This document shows, piece by piece, positions 34,959 to 42,951 of a stretch of DNA of 64,000 nucleotides (positions within the stretch are counted from its first letter, which is position 1; every line of letters begins with the position of its first letter). Location: contig CAYJMF010000002.1 in assembly GCA_964370855.1 (NCBI GenBank), positions 153,022 through 217,021 of the forward strand, written 5' to 3'. The translations under genes and the position numbers were made by a program. The notes beneath the pieces were generated by a model that made no database searches, had not been told where the DNA came from, and saw only the letters and a program-made list of their open reading frames with translations. Source of the DNA: JAKLKS01 sp964370855 (GTDB lineage Bacteria; Planctomycetota; JAJSAM01; JAKLKS01).

Positions 34959-35915
34959 CTACACGGGCATGCGGGGGGCCTGGTACTGCGGATTGAGCAG
35001 GCGCAGGAGCACCGCCTTCTGCGCGTGCAGCCTGTTCTCCGCCTGGTCGAACACGATGGATCGCGGCCCGTCGATGACCGCCGCCTCCACCTCGGCGCCG
35101 CGCTCCGCGGGCAGGCAGTGCATGAAGACCGCGTCGGGCCGGGCCGCGGCCATGACCCCCTCCGTCACCCGGAAGGGGTCCAGCAGCCGGGTCCGCTCCT
35201 CCCTCTGGTCGGCGGCGAGGTGGTAGCTGAGCCACGTGTCGGCGTAGACGGCGTCGGCCCCGGCGACGGCCTCCCGAGCGTCGTGCAGCACCTCCACCCT
35301 CGCCCCCGACCCCGACGCCGCCCGCCGCGCCCGCTCCAGCACCGCGGTCCGCGGCAGGTACTCCTGCGCCTCGGGGCAGGCCAGCGCGAAGTTCACCCCC
35401 GTCTTCGCGCACCCGTCCATGAGGGAGTGGGTGACGTTGTTGTTCCCGTCGCCGAGGAAGGCGATCTTGAGCCCCGCGAGGTGCCCGTGGCGCTCCTTGA
35501 GGGTCAGCAGGTCCCCGAGGATCTGGCAGGGGTGCTCGAGGTCCGTCAGCCCGTTGATGACGGGGACGCCGGACCACCGAGCCATCTCCTCGAGATCCGC
35601 CTGCCGGTAGAGCCGCGCCATGATGGCGCCGACGAACCGCGACGCGGCCCGCACCGTGTCCGCAATGGTCTCCTTCCCCTTCCCGAGGGGGGAGCCCGCG
35701 AGGTCGTAGTAGATGGCGTGCCCGCCGGTCTGGAGCATGGCGGCCTCGAAGGAGAGCCGCGTGCGCAGGGAGGGCTTCTCGAACATCATGAGGAGGATGC
35801 GGCCGCGCAGCGCCGTCCCGTAGCCCCGGGGCCCCGCCTTGAGCAGCACCGCGAGCCGCACCGCGTCCTCGACCTGCTCCCGCGTCCAGTCGCCCAGCGA
35901 AAGAAGGTGCATCAT
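34959..35915 (-). CDS. argF: ornithine carbamoyltransferase-like enzyme with altered SMG loop
   Basis: 318 aa, first Met at 35915. Carbamoyl-phosphate site: FEKPSLRTR (the STRTR motif, residues 49-53) and HPCQ (128-131). GDGNNNVTHSLM and HCLPAERG follow, with the usual C-terminal SIVFDQAENRLH. It should transfer the carbamoyl group of carbamoyl phosphate to an amine, as in citrulline formation or, in reverse, citrulline breakdown. The ornithine-binding D..xSMG loop reads DTWLSYHL, keeping Asp and Ser but not Met-Gly, so the amine may not be ornithine. ATG overlaps the carbamate kinase TGA. Last gene of a three-gene operon. Confidence 0.75.
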   Translation of the reverse strand: MMHLLSLGDWTREQVEDAVRLAVLLKAGPRGYGTALRGRILLMMFEKPSLRTRLSFEAAMLQTGGHAIYYDLAGSPLGKGKETIADTVRAASRFVGAIMARLYRQADLEEMARWSGVPVINGLTDLEHPCQILGDLLTLKERHGHLAGLKIAFLGDGNNNVTHSLMDGCAKTGVNFALACPEAQEYLPRTAVLERARRAASGSGARVEVLHDAREAVAGADAVYADTWLSYHLAADQREERTRLLDPFRVTEGVMAAARPDAVFMHCLPAERGAEVEAAVIDGPRSIVFDQAENRLHAQKAVLLRLLNPQYQAPRMPV

Positions 35916-36865
35916 GGCCGTGCCTCCGGGGCCGGTGGGAGGATGCACGTCCCCGCCTCGCCGCGCAGCCCGGCCGTCGCGTGCGCGGGATCGGTGATGA
36001 CGACGCGGCGCCCGCCGCGCTCGAGGAAGCGGACCGCGGCCTCGATCTTCGGGCCCATGGTCCCCTCCGGGAACTGGCCCTCCCGGAGCAGGGCCCGCGC
36101 CTCCGCCGTCGTCATGGAGCGGAGGGGCTTCTCGAGGAGGGTGCCGAAGTCGCGGCGCACGCACTCCACGCTGGTGAGGTCGAGGATCACCTCCACGCCG
36201 AGCGCCGCGGCGAGGAGCCCCGAGGCGAGGTCCTTGTCCACGACGGCCTCGACGCCGCGCAGCGACCCGTCCTTCTCCTCCCGGACGGGGATCCCCCCCC
36301 CGCCGGCGGCGATGACGACGGCCCCCGCCTCGAACAGCCGGCGGAGGGAGTCCTCCTCGAGGATCCGCAGCGGCTCCGGCGACGGCACGGCCCGCCGGAG
36401 GCCCCGCTTGCGGTCGGCCACCACGCACACCCCGCCGGACCTCATACGGTCCGCCTCCTCGGAGGAGAGCGTGGCGCCCACGGGCTTGGAGGAGGATCGC
36501 GCGGTGACGTCCACGACGACGCGGCTCAGGACCGCGACGACCTCGCGCCGCAGTCCGGCGGCGCGCAGGCCGTTCCCTATTCCCTGCTGCAGCAGGTAGC
36601 CGATCTCCCCCTGCGTCTGGGCCACGCAGACGTCCAGGGGCAGGGTGTAGGCCCTCCCCCTCCCCGCCTCGCTGCGGACCATGGCGTGGCCGACCTGGGG
36701 CCCGTTCCCGTGGGTGACGACCACGCGCCGCCCCTCGCGGACGAGGTCCACGATGCACGCCGCCGCCTCGCCGATGGCCTCCATCTCCTCGGCCACGGAG
36801 ACGGCCCGGTCGGGACGCACCAGGGCGTGTCCGCCCAGCGCGACCAGCACGCTCTCCGGTCCCAC
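35912..36865 (-). CDS. arcC: carbamate kinase
   Basis: 317 aa from GTG 36865, starting 2 nt after the upstream stop. It makes ATP from carbamoyl phosphate and ADP, or the reverse. Family parts: VLVALGGHAL at the N-terminus (usually GGNAL), VVTHGNGPQVGHAM, VVIAAGGGGIPV, VVDKDLASGLLAAALG and TDPAHATAGLRGEAGTCI. The Asn-to-His change in the first motif is the one departure I see. In this operon the enzyme would consume carbamoyl phosphate released by the downstream transferase, the classic catabolic pair, or supply it. Confidence 0.85.
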   Translation of the reverse strand: MGPESVLVALGGHALVRPDRAVSVAEEMEAIGEAAACIVDLVREGRRVVVTHGNGPQVGHAMVRSEAGRGRAYTLPLDVCVAQTQGEIGYLLQQGIGNGLRAAGLRREVVAVLSRVVVDVTARSSSKPVGATLSSEEADRMRSGGVCVVADRKRGLRRAVPSPEPLRILEEDSLRRLFEAGAVVIAAGGGGIPVREEKDGSLRGVEAVVDKDLASGLLAAALGVEVILDLTSVECVRRDFGTLLEKPLRSMTTAEARALLREGQFPEGTMGPKIEAAVRFLERGGRRVVITDPAHATAGLRGEAGTCILPPAPEARP

Positions 36866-36867
36866 GC

Positions 36868-38211
36868 CTACCCCCTCGCGCGGCGGACGACGTCCGCGAG
36901 GACGTCCTCAAGGCGGAGCGCCCCCGTCTCCTCCAGCTCGTAGCGGACGCGGCAGGTCGGGTGCCCGACCTTGAGGATCCGCCCGAGGTCGATGGGCGTG
37001 GCGACGACGACGGCGTCGCAGGCGACCTTCCGGATCGTCTCCTCGAGCTCGTGGACCTGCTGGTCCCCGTAGCCCATGGCGGGCAGCACCTCGCGGACGT
37101 GGGGGTACTTGGCGAAGGTCTCGCGGATGGAGCCGACGGCGAAGGGGCGCGGGTCGACGATCTCCGCGGCGCCGAGGCGGCGGGCCGCCAGCACGCCGGC
37201 GCCGTACCGCATCTCCCCGTGGGTGAGGGTCGGGCCGTCCTCGACGACGAGCACCCGCTTCCCGCGCACGAGTTCCGGGCGGTCCACGCCCAGCGGCATG
37301 GCGGCGTCCACGACGCGGGCCGAGGGGTTGTGGTCGTGGATGGTGCGGCGGAGGCGCTCCACGGCCTCGGGCTCGGCGGAGTCGAGCTTCGGGAGCACGA
37401 TCACCTGGGCGCGGAGGAGGTTCACCTCGCCGGGGAAGTAGGCGCGCTCGTGGCCCGCGCGGTGGGGATCCACGAGAACGATCTCGAGGTCCGGCTTGTA
37501 GAAGGGGGTGTCGTTGTTGCCGCCGTCCCAGAGGACGACGTCGCACTCCTTCTCCACCCGCCGGAGGATGGCCTCGTAGTCCACGCCGGCGAAGACGACG
37601 TGGCCGTTCTGGATGTGGCCCTCGTACTCCTCCATCTCCTCGATGGTGCACTGGTGCTTCGCGAGGTCCTCGACGGTGGCGAAGCGCTGCACCGCCTGGG
37701 CGGCGAGGTCCCCGTAGGGCATGGGGTGGCGCACGATGCCCGTGCGCAGCCCCGCGGCGCGGAGCACGGCGGCGACGCGGCGGGAGGTCGGGCTCTTGCC
37801 GCACCCGGTGCGCACGGCGCACACGCTCACCACGGGCTTCGTCGAGCGGACCATGGTGCGGTCCGCCGAGAGGAAGGTGAAGTCCGCCCCCGCGGCGACG
37901 ACGCGGGAGGCGAGGTGCATGAGGTTCTCGTGGGAGATGTCGCTGTAGGAGAAGACGGCGAGATCGATCCTCTCCTTGCGGATGATCTCCTCGAGGTCCT
38001 TCTCCGGGTGGATGGGGATGCCGTCGGGGTAGTGGGGGCCGGCCAGCGCGGGCGGGTAGCGGCGCCCGTCGATGTTGGGGATCTGGGCGGCGGTGAAGGC
38101 GACGACCTCGTGGCGGGCGTCCTTCCGGAAGACGACGTTGAAGTCGTGGAAGTCCCTTCCGGCGGCTCCGACGATGAGGGTGCGGATGCGGGGCTTGGCG
38201 GCGGCGGGCAT
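36868..38211 (-). CDS. cyclic 2,3-diphosphoglycerate synthetase-like P-loop protein
   Basis: 447 aa with GAGGAG before the ATG. The N-terminal third (RIRTLIVGAAGRDFHDFNVVF) is Rossmann-like. A P-loop VCAVRTGCGKSPTSRRVA sits near residue 135-150, followed by LWDGGNNDTPFYKPDLEIVLVDPH. This resembles the bacterial relatives of archaeal cyclic 2,3-diphosphoglycerate synthetase, a nucleotide-dependent enzyme. In bacteria the product is uncertain. Its place as first gene of an operon with carbamate kinase and a carbamoyltransferase suggests a role in carbamoyl-phosphate or ureide metabolism rather than thermoprotection (inference). Confidence 0.65.
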   Translation of the reverse strand: MPAAAKPRIRTLIVGAAGRDFHDFNVVFRKDARHEVVAFTAAQIPNIDGRRYPPALAGPHYPDGIPIHPEKDLEEIIRKERIDLAVFSYSDISHENLMHLASRVVAAGADFTFLSADRTMVRSTKPVVSVCAVRTGCGKSPTSRRVAAVLRAAGLRTGIVRHPMPYGDLAAQAVQRFATVEDLAKHQCTIEEMEEYEGHIQNGHVVFAGVDYEAILRRVEKECDVVLWDGGNNDTPFYKPDLEIVLVDPHRAGHERAYFPGEVNLLRAQVIVLPKLDSAEPEAVERLRRTIHDHNPSARVVDAAMPLGVDRPELVRGKRVLVVEDGPTLTHGEMRYGAGVLAARRLGAAEIVDPRPFAVGSIRETFAKYPHVREVLPAMGYGDQQVHELEETIRKVACDAVVVATPIDLGRILKVGHPTCRVRYELEETGALRLEDVLADVVRRARG

Positions 38212-38425
38212 GGTGCTCTCCTCGGCCGGGGTCCCTCGACGGGGTCCACCGTGCAAGGCCCCCTCCCGCGGCGGGAATCCGTGACGGGGATCGCGGGGAC
38301 GCGGGGCGACGTGGAGGACGGGCGTCAATCCGGCGCGGATCCTTGAGGAGCGTCAGGGGGCGGGGGCGGGGGATTTCCGGCGGTGGCGGGGAGGGGGGAG
38401 GGGAGGACCGGTTAGAATCCCCTCC

Positions 38426-38659
38426 GTGAACGAGTGGGATGCGACGGAAGTCCGCGAGAGGCTCGCGGCCTGGGCGCGGTTCGAGCAGTGGGAGCGCCCC
38501 TTCAGCGAGCGGGAGCGGAGCACGAGGCTCGAGTGGCTCGAGTGGGCCCTCGCGGAGGCCCGGGCGCGTGGAGCCGGGGATCCCCCGGCATTCGACGACC
38601 CCGGACTCCTCGCCATGAGGCGCCGGGTGCGTGATGGGCTGGCCCGTGCCTTCGGGTAG
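38426..38659 (+). CDS. small hypothetical protein upstream of a nucleotidyltransferase
   Basis: 77 aa from GTG 38426, with TAGAAT ending exactly 7 nt before it. Charged helical protein (REARFEQWERPFSERE-type spacing, then LEWLEWALAEARARGAG) without a signal or membrane segment. It overlaps the next gene by 26 nt (38634-38659). The pair organisation, small helical protein plus nucleotidyltransferase, resembles toxin-antitoxin-like two-gene modules, but no family is recognised. Confidence 0.5.
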   Translation: MNEWDATEVRERLAAWARFEQWERPFSERERSTRLEWLEWALAEARARGAGDPPAFDDPGLLAMRRRVRDGLARAFG

Positions 38660-39233
38660 GTCCCGGGGGCTGCACCGGGCCCTCGCCGCGGCCGTTCGGC
38701 GACTGGATGCCGCGGGGATGCCCTACATGGTGGTCGGCGGAATGGCGGTCTTCGTGAGGGCCCCCGCCCGCCTCACCAGGGCCGTGGACATCACCCTGCA
38801 GGCTCTCCCCTCGGCGGCGCGGCGACTCCTGGCCGTCCTTCGGCCGGACTTCCGTCCCATCCCCCCGAAACCCCTCGTTTTCGCCTCGAAGAACTACGTC
38901 CTGCCCACCGAGGGCCCCGGCGGGACGCACGTGGACTTCATCTTCGCCGGAACCGGATTCGAGCGAGCGGCCGTGGATCGGGCCACGGTGGAGTCGATCG
39001 GGACGCTCCGCGTGAGGGTCTGCACGGCCGAGGACCTCATCCTCCTCAAACTGCTGGCGGGACGTCCCCAGGACACCGAGGACGTGAAGGCCATCGTCAA
39101 GGCCGCGGGGAGCGGCCTGGACAGGAGCGGACTCGGCAGGACCATCGCGGCGCTCGCGGAATCCCTGGACAGGCCGGAGATCGGGATGTTCTGGAGATCG
39201 GTGACCCGGAGGAAGCGTCGCCGCGGCACTTGA
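38634..39233 (+). CDS. nucleotidyltransferase-fold protein (DUF6036/AbiEii-like)
   Basis: 199 aa from ATG 38634 (GTG 38631 possible). Minimal nucleotidyltransferase features: MPYMVVGGMAVFVRAPARLTRAVDITL, with the GG-x-A loop and D-x-T where active members have D-x-D, then FASKNYVLP, HVDFIFAGTGFE and VRVCTAEDLILLKLLAGRPQDTEDV. The last is typical of the DUF6036/AbiEii group. These act as nucleotide transferases in toxin-antitoxin or abortive-infection pairs. The second Asp change may lower activity. Overlaps the 77-aa gene. Confidence 0.65.
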   Translation: MGWPVPSGRSRGLHRALAAAVRRLDAAGMPYMVVGGMAVFVRAPARLTRAVDITLQALPSAARRLLAVLRPDFRPIPPKPLVFASKNYVLPTEGPGGTHVDFIFAGTGFERAAVDRATVESIGTLRVRVCTAEDLILLKLLAGRPQDTEDVKAIVKAAGSGLDRSGLGRTIAALAESLDRPEIGMFWRSVTRRKRRRGT

Positions 39234-39252
39234 AGTATCTTAGTATGATACT
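39234..39252. terminator. AT-rich hairpin between convergent genes
   Basis: AGTATC (39234-39239) and GATACT (39247-39252) around TTAGTAT, starting right after the nucleotidyltransferase stop and 8 nt from the sigma-factor stop (39261). It is strikingly AT-rich for this DNA. The stem is weak, so function as terminator is only possible. Confidence 0.35.
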
Positions 39253-39260
39253 GTGGTACT

Positions 39261-42200
39261 CTACTCACCCCGGAACACCGCCGACGACTCCTTCCCCGCC
39301 TCGACCGTCGCCCGCTCGTCGCGCGCCCCGGCGGGGGTCTCCAGGCGCACCGCGTACTCGCCGGGGAGGAGCGCGAGGAAGCCGAGGTTCAGGGTCCCCT
39401 GCCACACGGGGGAGGCCTCCCTCACGGTCCGTCCGGCGCCGTCGAGGAGGAGGAGCCGGGAACCCTTCCCGAAGGCGGCCTGCTCCTCCGTCGGCTTCAC
39501 AAGCTCGAACCCGCCCGGGGGGAACCGCGGATCGCGGACCGACACGGTGAGCGTCCCGCAGGGGGCGAGGGCGGGTTCGAAGCGGACCTCGCCCGCCCCC
39601 GGGGGGACGACCAGGGCCTCCCCCGCGGCCGGGGCGAGGGGCGGCCGCCCCTCCTCCGCGCCGCCCGCCCGCCAGAGCGTCGCGCGGTAGGTGCCGGCGC
39701 GCAGTCCCGCCACCCGGTAGGAGCCGTCCTCCGCCACCTTCGCCTGCGCGCCGCCTTCGCTCCACGGGGACTTCGGGTCCGCAGGGTTGAAGGAGAGCGT
39801 GCAGCCGGCGAGGGGGAATCCCGCGGGCCCTTGCAGCCGCCCGGTCACCGTCGCCCCCCGCGAAACGGCCACCGCCACGGGAGCGGGGGACGCCCCCGCC
39901 GCGACCACGATCCCCTCCTCGACGAAGGGCGCGTAGCCCTCGACGAAGACCTGGAGCCGCCAGGTCCCCGCGGGGACGCCCTCGATGCGGAAGCGCCCCC
40001 CGGGGTTGTCGCGGACGCGGGGCGCCATGAAGAATCCCCCGGGTCCGGAGAGCTCCGCGTCGCAGCGGAGGAGGGGCAGGCCCGTCTCCGCGTCGGTGAC
40101 GACCCCTTCCACGGCTCCCGCGGGAACGACGGCCGGCGGGGGGAAGCGGATGTCGAGATCGGCGGCGCCGGCCATCACGTCTTCGAGGACCACCTCCCGC
40201 TTCTCCCCGGGCACGGAGCCGCCGGAGAACAGCGACCGCCCCCGGACGGTGACCCGGAAGGGCCCCGCGGGGAGGTCCTCCACCCGGAAGGAGCCGTCCT
40301 CCGCGGAGACGGCGCCGCCGAGGGTCCCGTCCTCCGGGGAAGCGGCGGCAAGACGCGGCTCGGCGGAGTCCACGCTCACGGAGGCGGCAGGGGAGGGACC
40401 GCCGTCGGCCTCCACCACGCGGCCCGCGAGGACGTGCGGAGGGCCGAGGACCACGGCCACGGGCTCCCTCTCCTCGAAGCCCGGGGCGAGATCCACGAGG
40501 GCCGCCCCGTGGCCCCGCGCCCGGACGCAGGCCCGCAGCGGGAGGGGGTTCCCGGGGATCGAGCGATCGAGGAGCCCGGGGACGCGGGCCCGGCCCTCGC
40601 GATCCGTGACCTGCGCCCGCATTTCCCGCGCCCCGATCACCCGCGCCCCCCACACCGGCCGGCCCGCGCCGTCCGTGACGAGGAGGTCCGCGAAGGGCTG
40701 GCGTACGGCCGGGAGGACGATGTCCGGCGCCGTCGTCGTCCTCCCCGGGACGGCCTCGACCCGGACCCCCTCCTCCGGGGTGAGGGAGCGACGGAAGAAG
40801 TCCCGCGTCGCCGCCTGGAGGATCACCGTCCTCGGGCCGCCCTCCGATCCGGGGACCGAGGGGAGCCGGTAGCGGCCGCCCCCGTCGGTCTCCGCCCTCG
40901 TCCCGGCCTCCGCCAGGAGTTCCGCAGGCAGCCCGCCCCCGAGGGTCCCGCCCGCGGCGTTGACGAACACGGAGACGCCGGTGAGCCCCCGCCCCTCTCC
41001 GTCCACGACCCTTCCCTCGACGGCTCCCGTCGGCTCCAGGGAGAGGACCACCTCCCGTTCCTCCCCGGGTCCGGCCTCGTCGAGCCGCACGCTGGTCCAG
41101 GAGCGGCCCTCCTTCCCGGCGCCGACCCCGCCGAAGAACCGGTTGTTCAGGATCCCGCCGACGTCGGCCCCCTCGAAGGAGGCGCCCCGTGCCGGGAGGT
41201 CGGGGAGGACGAAGGCGCCGTCGGGACCGGAGAGCTCCTCCCCGAGGAGGCGCGGCGAGAAGGCGGGGGACATGCTCGACCCGTTGCTCCGGCCGAAGCC
41301 GAGCCCCCCGGTGGATTCCCAGGCGAGCACCCGGGCCCCCGCGACGGGCGCGCCGCCGGCGGCCTCGACGACCCTCCCCCGGAGCGTCCAACCGCGGGCG
41401 AGGAGAATCCTCACCTCCCAGCCGGAGCCCGCTGCCAGCGCGGCCGGCACCGGGAACAGCGTGCCGGAGAAGAACGGCCCGAACCCCGCTGCGCGCGCCT
41501 CCACCGCCACCATGTCCGCGGCGGGCCGGCTCCCGTGCATCGGCACCGCGGCGGCGACCTCCTCCACCCGGAACCGCCCGTCGGCGCCGGACACCCCCTC
41601 GCGGTCGAGGATCATCGCGTCGAGGAGGCGCCGCACGCGGACCCGCGCGCCGTGGACCGGGTTTCCCTCCCCGTCCACGACGATGCCGGTCACCGCCGCC
41701 GCCCGGTCGAGGACGAGGCGGGCCTCCTCCCCGTCGATGACCTCGGCGAGGACGCCGGGCGTGAAGCCCGGGGCCGTCGCCAGCAGCGTCGCCCGCGGCG
41801 CGAGCCGCGACAACTCCACCTCGAACCGCCCGTCGGGTCCCGCCACGGCGGCGAGGATCCCGCTCCCCTCCCGCTCCCCGTCGGCGGGGGTGACGGGCCG
41901 GGCGAGGTTCCCGGGGAAGGAGGTCACCCGCGCGCCGGGGACGGGGCGCCCCTCGCGATCGACGACGAGGCCCGTCGCGCGGGCGGCGCCCGGGGGGAGG
42001 AGTGCAGTGGACTGTCCCCGGGGAATCTCCGCTTCTCCTTCGAGAGGCGATGACGGCGGCACCTCCACCCTGGCGACGGGGATCCCGCCTGCCCTCGGAA
42101 CCGCCACCTCCTCAACGCCCGGCCGCGCGAGGAGCCAGGCCCCGATCGCCGCCACCACCACCGCACCCCCGATCAGGATCTTGTTCGCCACGAGGACACC

Positions 42201-42893
42201 TCCGAGCAGGAACGCGGCACCGGCTCCGGCAGCCGCCGCACCGGCGGGAACGGGCGCGCGGCGGAGAATCTCGTCGCGGACGGCGGCGAGGCCGCGGGGG
42301 ACCCTCTTCCCCTCCCGCAACAGCAGCAGGGCAGGAAGGGCGACGAACCTCTTCCGGATCGCCTCGAGGGCGCGGTGGAGCCGCATCCGCACCGTGCCCG
42401 GCCTCTCGCCGAGCACCTCGGCGATCTCCGCGGGCTCGAGCCCGTGGCGCCACCGGAGCAGCGCCGTCCGCCTGTAGGGCTCCTCGAGATCCGCCACAGC
42501 CTCCCGGACCCGCTCCTCCTCCTCGTGCCGCCCGGCCTCCTCGGCGGGATCCGGCGCCGCCGCCGGCGGCGTGGCCTTCCACGGGATCCGCCGCGGGCCG
42601 TAGCGCTCCCGCACCTTCGCCACCTTGTGCCGGAGGACACCCACGAGCCACGGCACGAGGGGCCGGGAGAGGTCGAGATCGCCGGCGCGGTCGAGGAGCA
42701 CCAGGAAGGTCTCCTGCACCGCGTCCTCCGCCGAGGCGGCGTCGGGCGCGAGCGTGAGGGCGAGCCGGAACAGCGGGGGCGAGGTCGTGTCGAAGAGGTC
42801 CCCGAGGGCCTCCGGCTCCCCCGTCTCCCGCCAGCGGCGGAGGAGGTCCTCCGGGGAGGGGGAGGGGGGCGTGCGGGGGCCGGTGGCGTCCAT
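39261..42893 (-). CDS. giant ECF sigma factor with membrane segment and carboxypeptidase-regulatory-like domains
   Basis: 1210 aa. Residues about 25-95 are sigma region 2 (ASAEDAVQETFLVLLDRA, VPWLVGVLRHKV) and 125-183 region 4 (LEEPYRRTALLRWRHGLEP, then GTVRMRLHRALEAI). Residues about 215-256 are hydrophobic (AFLLGGVLVANK, then ILIGGAVVVAAIGAWLLA), one or two membrane helices. After a short linker come about eight beta-sandwich regulatory-like repeats, such as ATGLVVDREGRPVPGARV and LRGRVVEAAGGAPVAGARVL. The expected topology is sigma domains inside and repeats outside. No anti-sigma gene is adjacent, so signal sensing and release may be intramolecular, for example by proteolysis (inference). 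Tandem paralogue of the next gene. Confidence 0.85.
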   Translation of the reverse strand: MDATGPRTPPSPSPEDLLRRWRETGEPEALGDLFDTTSPPLFRLALTLAPDAASAEDAVQETFLVLLDRAGDLDLSRPLVPWLVGVLRHKVAKVRERYGPRRIPWKATPPAAAPDPAEEAGRHEEEERVREAVADLEEPYRRTALLRWRHGLEPAEIAEVLGERPGTVRMRLHRALEAIRKRFVALPALLLLREGKRVPRGLAAVRDEILRRAPVPAGAAAAGAGAAFLLGGVLVANKILIGGAVVVAAIGAWLLARPGVEEVAVPRAGGIPVARVEVPPSSPLEGEAEIPRGQSTALLPPGAARATGLVVDREGRPVPGARVTSFPGNLARPVTPADGEREGSGILAAVAGPDGRFEVELSRLAPRATLLATAPGFTPGVLAEVIDGEEARLVLDRAAAVTGIVVDGEGNPVHGARVRVRRLLDAMILDREGVSGADGRFRVEEVAAAVPMHGSRPAADMVAVEARAAGFGPFFSGTLFPVPAALAAGSGWEVRILLARGWTLRGRVVEAAGGAPVAGARVLAWESTGGLGFGRSNGSSMSPAFSPRLLGEELSGPDGAFVLPDLPARGASFEGADVGGILNNRFFGGVGAGKEGRSWTSVRLDEAGPGEEREVVLSLEPTGAVEGRVVDGEGRGLTGVSVFVNAAGGTLGGGLPAELLAEAGTRAETDGGGRYRLPSVPGSEGGPRTVILQAATRDFFRRSLTPEEGVRVEAVPGRTTTAPDIVLPAVRQPFADLLVTDGAGRPVWGARVIGAREMRAQVTDREGRARVPGLLDRSIPGNPLPLRACVRARGHGAALVDLAPGFEEREPVAVVLGPPHVLAGRVVEADGGPSPAASVSVDSAEPRLAAASPEDGTLGGAVSAEDGSFRVEDLPAGPFRVTVRGRSLFSGGSVPGEKREVVLEDVMAGAADLDIRFPPPAVVPAGAVEGVVTDAETGLPLLRCDAELSGPGGFFMAPRVRDNPGGRFRIEGVPAGTWRLQVFVEGYAPFVEEGIVVAAGASPAPVAVAVSRGATVTGRLQGPAGFPLAGCTLSFNPADPKSPWSEGGAQAKVAEDGSYRVAGLRAGTYRATLWRAGGAEEGRPPLAPAAGEALVVPPGAGEVRFEPALAPCGTLTVSVRDPRFPPGGFELVKPTEEQAAFGKGSRLLLLDGAGRTVREASPVWQGTLNLGFLALLPGEYAVRLETPAGARDERATVEAGKESSAVFRGE

Positions 42894-42951
42894 CGGGGGA
42901 TTCTCCCGCGAGGAACCCCCCGCGTCACCGGCGGAGGGGGGAATTCCTCCC

